Source: Brasilonema sennae CENA114
Lineage (GTDB): Bacteria; Cyanobacteriota; Cyanobacteriia; Cyanobacteriales; Nostocaceae
Length of the DNA: 64,000 bases
NCBI RefSeq assembly: GCF_006968745.1
Contig: NZ_CP030119.1
Coordinates: 124,001 to 188,000, forward strand
Direction: 5' to 3'
The notes beneath the pieces were generated by a model. That model was not told where the DNA came from and made no database searches. It saw only the letters and a program-made list of their open reading frames with translations. The position numbers and the translations under genes are program-made. Below are positions 60,811-64,000 of the stretch, one piece after another (the stretch's first letter is position 1; each line of letters opens with the position of its first letter).

Positions 60811-60954
60811 ATGAAAAATCTGCCAAGCGCCAAAGGAGTTATCTCAGCACCCAAAACCGAGGCTGGCTATGATTCCAGGGATAAAATTATTCACCTTGTA
60901 CAAGAGGTGAAACGAGAAATAGCAGCAGAACGTCAACAGCAGCAAGAGCAGTAG
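60811..60954 (+). CDS. Small hypothetical protein upstream of the AAA ATPase
   Basis: A 47-residue frame starting MKNLPSAKGV and ending with a charged helix VQEVKREIAAERQQQQEQ. The frame is open to 60,724, but the upstream part crosses a GCCGTAGGCAT repeat, which may have replaced the true start. Its stop lies 2 bases before the ATPase ATG, fitting co-translation. No family recognised. Confidence 0.4.
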   Translation: MKNLPSAKGVISAPKTEAGYDSRDKIIHLVQEVKREIAAERQQQQEQ

Positions 60955-60956
60955 TC

Positions 60957-62207
60957 ATGCTTACAAAACTGCGTCTGGAACGATTTAAAAATTTCAAAGA
61001 TGCCGAACTCATTCTCGGTGCTTTGACCCTTTTAGTAGGGACAAATGCCTCTGGAAAAAGCAATATTCGGGATGCGTTTCGCTTTCTTCATGGTATTTCT
61101 CGTAATTACAACCTAGCTGAAATCTTTGGTGAAAAATGGATTGAAGGGGGCGTTCTCCAATGGCGGGGTATTCGTGGCGGAACGCGAGAAGTCACTTTTA
61201 TCAATGAATCAACTTTTGCACTAGCAGTTTCATTTACCTTGGCAAAAAATGATTCCTCACAAGAAGCAACTTATCGGATTGAGGTGAATCCTGGTGCAAG
61301 TGGTAAAGCCCCTATTGTTATTGCCGAAAGTCTCACAATTGCAGGGCAATCTGATAGCGTTTTTGAAGCGCAATCTCATCAGGAGTCAGGGCAGAATAAT
61401 TTCTCTGTGAAAGTAGGCGGTGTAACTCCTTATGATCCAATTTTATCTTATACCAATTCTCGTCCTGTGCTTTCACAAATTGCAGCGGCAATTCCATCAC
61501 CATCAGTGAGAGAAACAGCCCTAGCTGCAATGTCCGCCCTAAGTTCAATGCGGTTTTTAGATTTAAGCCCAGATGCCATGCGACTACCTTCCTTGCCAGG
61601 ACAAACAGTCCTGGGAGACAGGGGTGAAAACCTATCTTCTGTATTGCAAGAAATTTGTGAAAACCCTGAAAGTAAACAAGCACTTCTCCAATGGGTACAA
61701 GAACTAACCCCAATGGATGCTAAAGATTTTGAGTTCCCTGCTGATTTTACTGGAAAAATATTGCTTCAATTAATTGAAGAAAATGGTCAAAAAACATCTG
61801 CTATTAGTGCGTCAGATGGGACGTTACGTTTTCTAGCAATGATAGCTGCTTTACTAGGACAAGAACCAGCAAGATTCTATTTTTTTGAAGAACTGGACAA
61901 CGGCATTCACCCCACCCGCTTACACCTACTTCTGGAACTTATCGAGCGCAAAGTTTCTCAAGGAACAATCCAAATTGTAGCAACCACTCACTCACCACAG
62001 TTGCTCAGACTTTTAAGTCCGCAATCATTAGAATATGCCTCATTAACCTATCGCTTTTGGGATAAACCTGATGCACATATAAAACGCATTGTTGACATTC
62101 CAGAAGCAAGACGTGTTATCAATGAGCAAGACTTGGCACGCCTTCATGAATCTGGATGGTTGGAAGATGCAGTGGATTTTCTGGAAGACGAGGAAACAAA
62201 CCAATGA
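60957..62207 (+). CDS. AAA/RecF-OLD-type ATPase (SMC-like)
   Basis: A 416-residue ATPase. It begins LTKLRLERFKNFKDAELILG, has Walker A GTNASGKSN (28-36), an inserted middle region, signature-like SASDGTLRFLA near 280, Walker B RFYFFEELDNGIHP near 305, and ATTHSPQLL near 342. This layout is that of RecF/OLD/AAA_21 proteins with ABC-like heads. Its stop overlaps the next start as ATGA, so the two are tightly coupled. Such pairs occur in phage-defence modules (OLD, PARIS, Septu). A defence role is inferred, not shown. Confidence 0.88.
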   Translation: MLTKLRLERFKNFKDAELILGALTLLVGTNASGKSNIRDAFRFLHGISRNYNLAEIFGEKWIEGGVLQWRGIRGGTREVTFINESTFALAVSFTLAKNDSSQEATYRIEVNPGASGKAPIVIAESLTIAGQSDSVFEAQSHQESGQNNFSVKVGGVTPYDPILSYTNSRPVLSQIAAAIPSPSVRETALAAMSALSSMRFLDLSPDAMRLPSLPGQTVLGDRGENLSSVLQEICENPESKQALLQWVQELTPMDAKDFEFPADFTGKILLQLIEENGQKTSAISASDGTLRFLAMIAALLGQEPARFYFFEELDNGIHPTRLHLLLELIERKVSQGTIQIVATTHSPQLLRLLSPQSLEYASLTYRFWDKPDAHIKRIVDIPEARRVINEQDLARLHESGWLEDAVDFLEDEETNQ

Positions 62208-62785
62208 ATGTACTTGTGATTCCAGAAGATTTTCGTAAAGACCAATATATGCTTAAGCCGATAATTACGGCGATGATGGAAGCATTAGGAAAACCGAAAA
62301 CCAAGGTCAGAGTTTGTCAAGATCCACTTTTAGGAGGCATTAATGAAGCTCTCAAATGGGAACGGATTTCAGAAATTATTGAGCGTTACAAAGGTATGGT
62401 TAACTTATTCCTACTTTGCGTAGACCGGGATGGAAAAGAAGGAAGAAGAGGGATGCTTGATAATATTTCGCAACAAGCTGCAAATATTTTAACTGGTAAT
62501 AGGTTATTTTTAGCAGAGAACGCTTGGCAGGAAATTGAGGTTTGGGTTTTAGCAGGTCATGATTTACCTGCTGATTGGAATTGGCAATTCATCCGCAATG
62601 AAATTAATCCTAAAGAAACCTACTTTCTTCCTTTTGCTGCACAACGAAATATTTTAGATGCTCCTGGTGAAGGACGAAAGTTACTAGCCCAAGAAGCAGC
62701 GCGACGATACAGCCGAATTCGCCAACTCTGTCCCGAAGATATAGCTGTTCTCGAAAACCGAATTAACTCTTACATAGCAGGATAA
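62204..62785 (+). CDS. TOPRIM-like / DUF4276-like partner of the AAA ATPase
   Basis: A 193-residue protein. MNVLVIPEDFRKDQYMLKPI provides an N-terminal Glu8 after a beta strand, and FLLCVDRDGKEG provides a DxD (Asp74, Asp76), the pattern of TOPRIM-type nuclease folds. ENAWQEIEVWVLAG is typical of DUF4276-like proteins. The ATG overlaps the ATPase stop by 4 bases. A separate ATPase plus TOPRIM-like gene resembles a split OLD nuclease or the AriA-AriB pair of PARIS. The family call rests on motifs only. Confidence 0.65.
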   Translation: MNVLVIPEDFRKDQYMLKPIITAMMEALGKPKTKVRVCQDPLLGGINEALKWERISEIIERYKGMVNLFLLCVDRDGKEGRRGMLDNISQQAANILTGNRLFLAENAWQEIEVWVLAGHDLPADWNWQFIRNEINPKETYFLPFAAQRNILDAPGEGRKLLAQEAARRYSRIRQLCPEDIAVLENRINSYIAG

Positions 62786-62925
62786 AGCATGAGCAGACCG
62801 TTACATAGCAATCCACTCTGATACTTTGGCTTGTTGACTATTCACCTTAAACTTCCATCGGATATTTCGCCATCATTTCTTCAATTTTAAGCGTTTCTCC
62901 ATACCAGTATCTCATTCTCCGAGAT

Positions 62926-63934
62926 TTATCTGTTGCTCCTATATTGTCTGCCAAATCTAGTAATCAATTCCTCGCGTGACAATTGCATGAGTAATGGGGT
63001 AAATTCTTCAGGTGATAATGCTAATACTGGTTCAAGAATTGCGCTTAATTCTTTATCTAATGAACCAAAACGAACTTGTAGTAAATTTTCCACTACAAGA
63101 CGTTCACCTTGTTGAATCCCTTCTTGTTTGGCTTGTTCTCGGTCTTGCTGGTAAAGTGGTTCTAACTGCATAATTAACTCCCTATCATCTTCTTCTAAAT
63201 CTTGATTTACTCTCAAGATAGGAGCGCAGGTTGTAGATTAATTCTAACGCCGCTTTCTGGAATGGGTGATTTGATGGTAGTGCTTTTAACTCATTAATTG
63301 CCTGCTCTTGTATCCTTCCTCTACCGAGGATTCTCAACCACAGTGTTTCTGAGGTTTGCGGTAGCTGATGGATGGCTACGATGGCTGTCCGCAAATACTC
63401 TGCCAGAAAGTGTACTCCAGGCAACCACTCTTCTGCTTGAGTAGCACCAAATCCTGATAACAGCGTTGTGGATGCTGTTGGCGTGAGTATCCATAATTTG
63501 GGAATTTCTAATTCTTGAATGGGAGTTTTATTTTTATTAGCTTCCCGTTGTAATGCGCCCCTAACTTCTAATAATTTCAGGAGACAATCACAAATTTCTT
63601 CTTTAGATGCAGCCGAAGCGGAATGGTTCGCCAGCGCGGTCTTGGGGAGCCAGTCCTGCAGGAGGGTTTCCCTCCGTAGGGACCTGGCGTTGGTTTCCCC
63701 CATGAGCGACTGGCGAACCCGTAAGGGTTCAAAGATAGCAGGATTGGCTGCAAATCTTCCTAATAACCCTAGTGTTTCTAAATTGGCGCTTTGTTGTTCT
63801 ATCGAAGGAGAAAATAAAACATCGATTTCTCGAACTTCTCCTGCTACACGACTGGGTGCTTGTACTTCTCCATAAGGTTTTAATAATTCTTCCAGATAAT
63901 CCTTGGCGAATTGGTCATGAATAAATCGGGTCAT
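62926..63934 (-). pseudogene. DUF4351 / Rpn-like cyanobacterial protein, frameshifted
   Basis: Two overlapping frames of one gene. 63,185-63,934 has the N-terminal nuclease-like part (MTRFIHDQFAKDYLEELLKP, SRVAGEVREIDVLFSP). 62,926-63,216 has the C-terminal DUF4351 tail (LVVENLLQVRFGSLDKELSA). Removing one base near 63,210 would join YLE directly to VNQDLEEDD, so a one-base insertion broke it, or the call is a sequence error. At about 63,630-63,730 a G+C-rich palindromic repeat is inserted in frame, adding some 33 residues (SLMGETNARSLRRETLLQDW). Active sites cannot be confirmed. Nothing is seen in 62,786-62,925 or 63,935-64,000. Confidence 0.75.
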
Positions 63935-64000
63935 TCAATTTGATTGATGGAAAATTTATTTGACGTAATTAATAATATTTTATCTGTTTTTACAATCCGA

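Noticed and set aside
1..64000. CRISPR arrays, tRNA or rRNA genes
   Set aside because: No regularly spaced repeats and no cloverleaf or rRNA-like sequence were seen by eye; a dedicated scan (tRNAscan-SE, CRISPRCasFinder) would be decisive.

Overview
The window reads as chromosomal (or large-plasmid) DNA of a filamentous, probably heterocyst-forming cyanobacterium. The signs are many HIP1 octamers (GCGATCGC), cyanobacterial palindromic repeats and polypurine tracts in the gaps, an IsiB-type flavodoxin, a PatA/DUF4351-era style of accessory genes, and a TubC-docked NRPS/PKS assembly line of the kind found in Nostocales. No tRNA, rRNA or CRISPR array was seen.

Region 1 (1-14,460) is a metal, mainly copper, homeostasis island. 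A leftward unit runs copZ chaperone, copA P1B ATPase, a 26-residue membrane peptide, a cupredoxin, a methyltransferase and a MerR regulator. CueR/ZntR-type promoters (20-bp spacer filled by a dyad) stand before copZ and before merR, and one more points out of the left edge. Further right are a membrane-anchored lambda-type lysozyme, a DUF305 (CopM-like) protein, a flavodoxin, a Met-rich multicopper oxidase, a Met-rich DUF4396 membrane protein, a glutathione-reductase-like flavoprotein and a 21-cysteine Csp-type copper-storage protein. The DUF305 and Csp promoters share an almost identical 28-bp box with an 11-bp direct repeat, and a second repeat lies toward the reductase. This suggests an OmpR/CopR-type activator that is not encoded here.

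Region 2 (14,500-20,910) holds an IS630 relic and a leftward efflux operon: HlyD-type adaptor, fused double ABC ATPase and two ABC-2 permeases (YbhGFSR type).

Region 3 (21,278-53,347) is one leftward NRPS/PKS cluster of about 32 kb. Its upstream end makes a starter: a proline-specific A domain (code DLLYLALVC), a PCP, a PltE-like dehydrogenase and a PltA-like pyrrole halogenase give pyrrolyl- or chloropyrrolyl-PCP. Then come a PKS protein with dead KS and AT but a live ACP, a cysteine NRPS (Cy-A-PCP, with a scar of a lost oxidase), a KS-AT-KR-ACP PKS, a methyltransferase with an NRPS docking domain, a second cysteine NRPS (Cy-A-Ox-PCP), and a KS-AT-cMT-ACP-TE terminal module. A lipocalin-like protein, a type II thioesterase, a discrete malonyl-type AT and a P450 complete it. 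The expected product is a (chloro)pyrrole carrying one thiazoline and one thiazole in a short C-methylated polyketide. I do not recognise a described product with this architecture.

Region 4 (53,348-64,000) is accessory DNA: an ISKra4 transposase broken by a 156-bp MITE, an ISAs1 relic, an AraC-type response regulator lacking its phosphoacceptor Asp, a tyrosine recombinase, a four-helix-bundle protein, a coiled-coil protein with a possible operator, an AAA ATPase/TOPRIM-like pair resembling OLD/PARIS defence modules, and a frameshifted DUF4351 gene. The whole window is unusually rich in small non-autonomous elements with clean target-site duplications.
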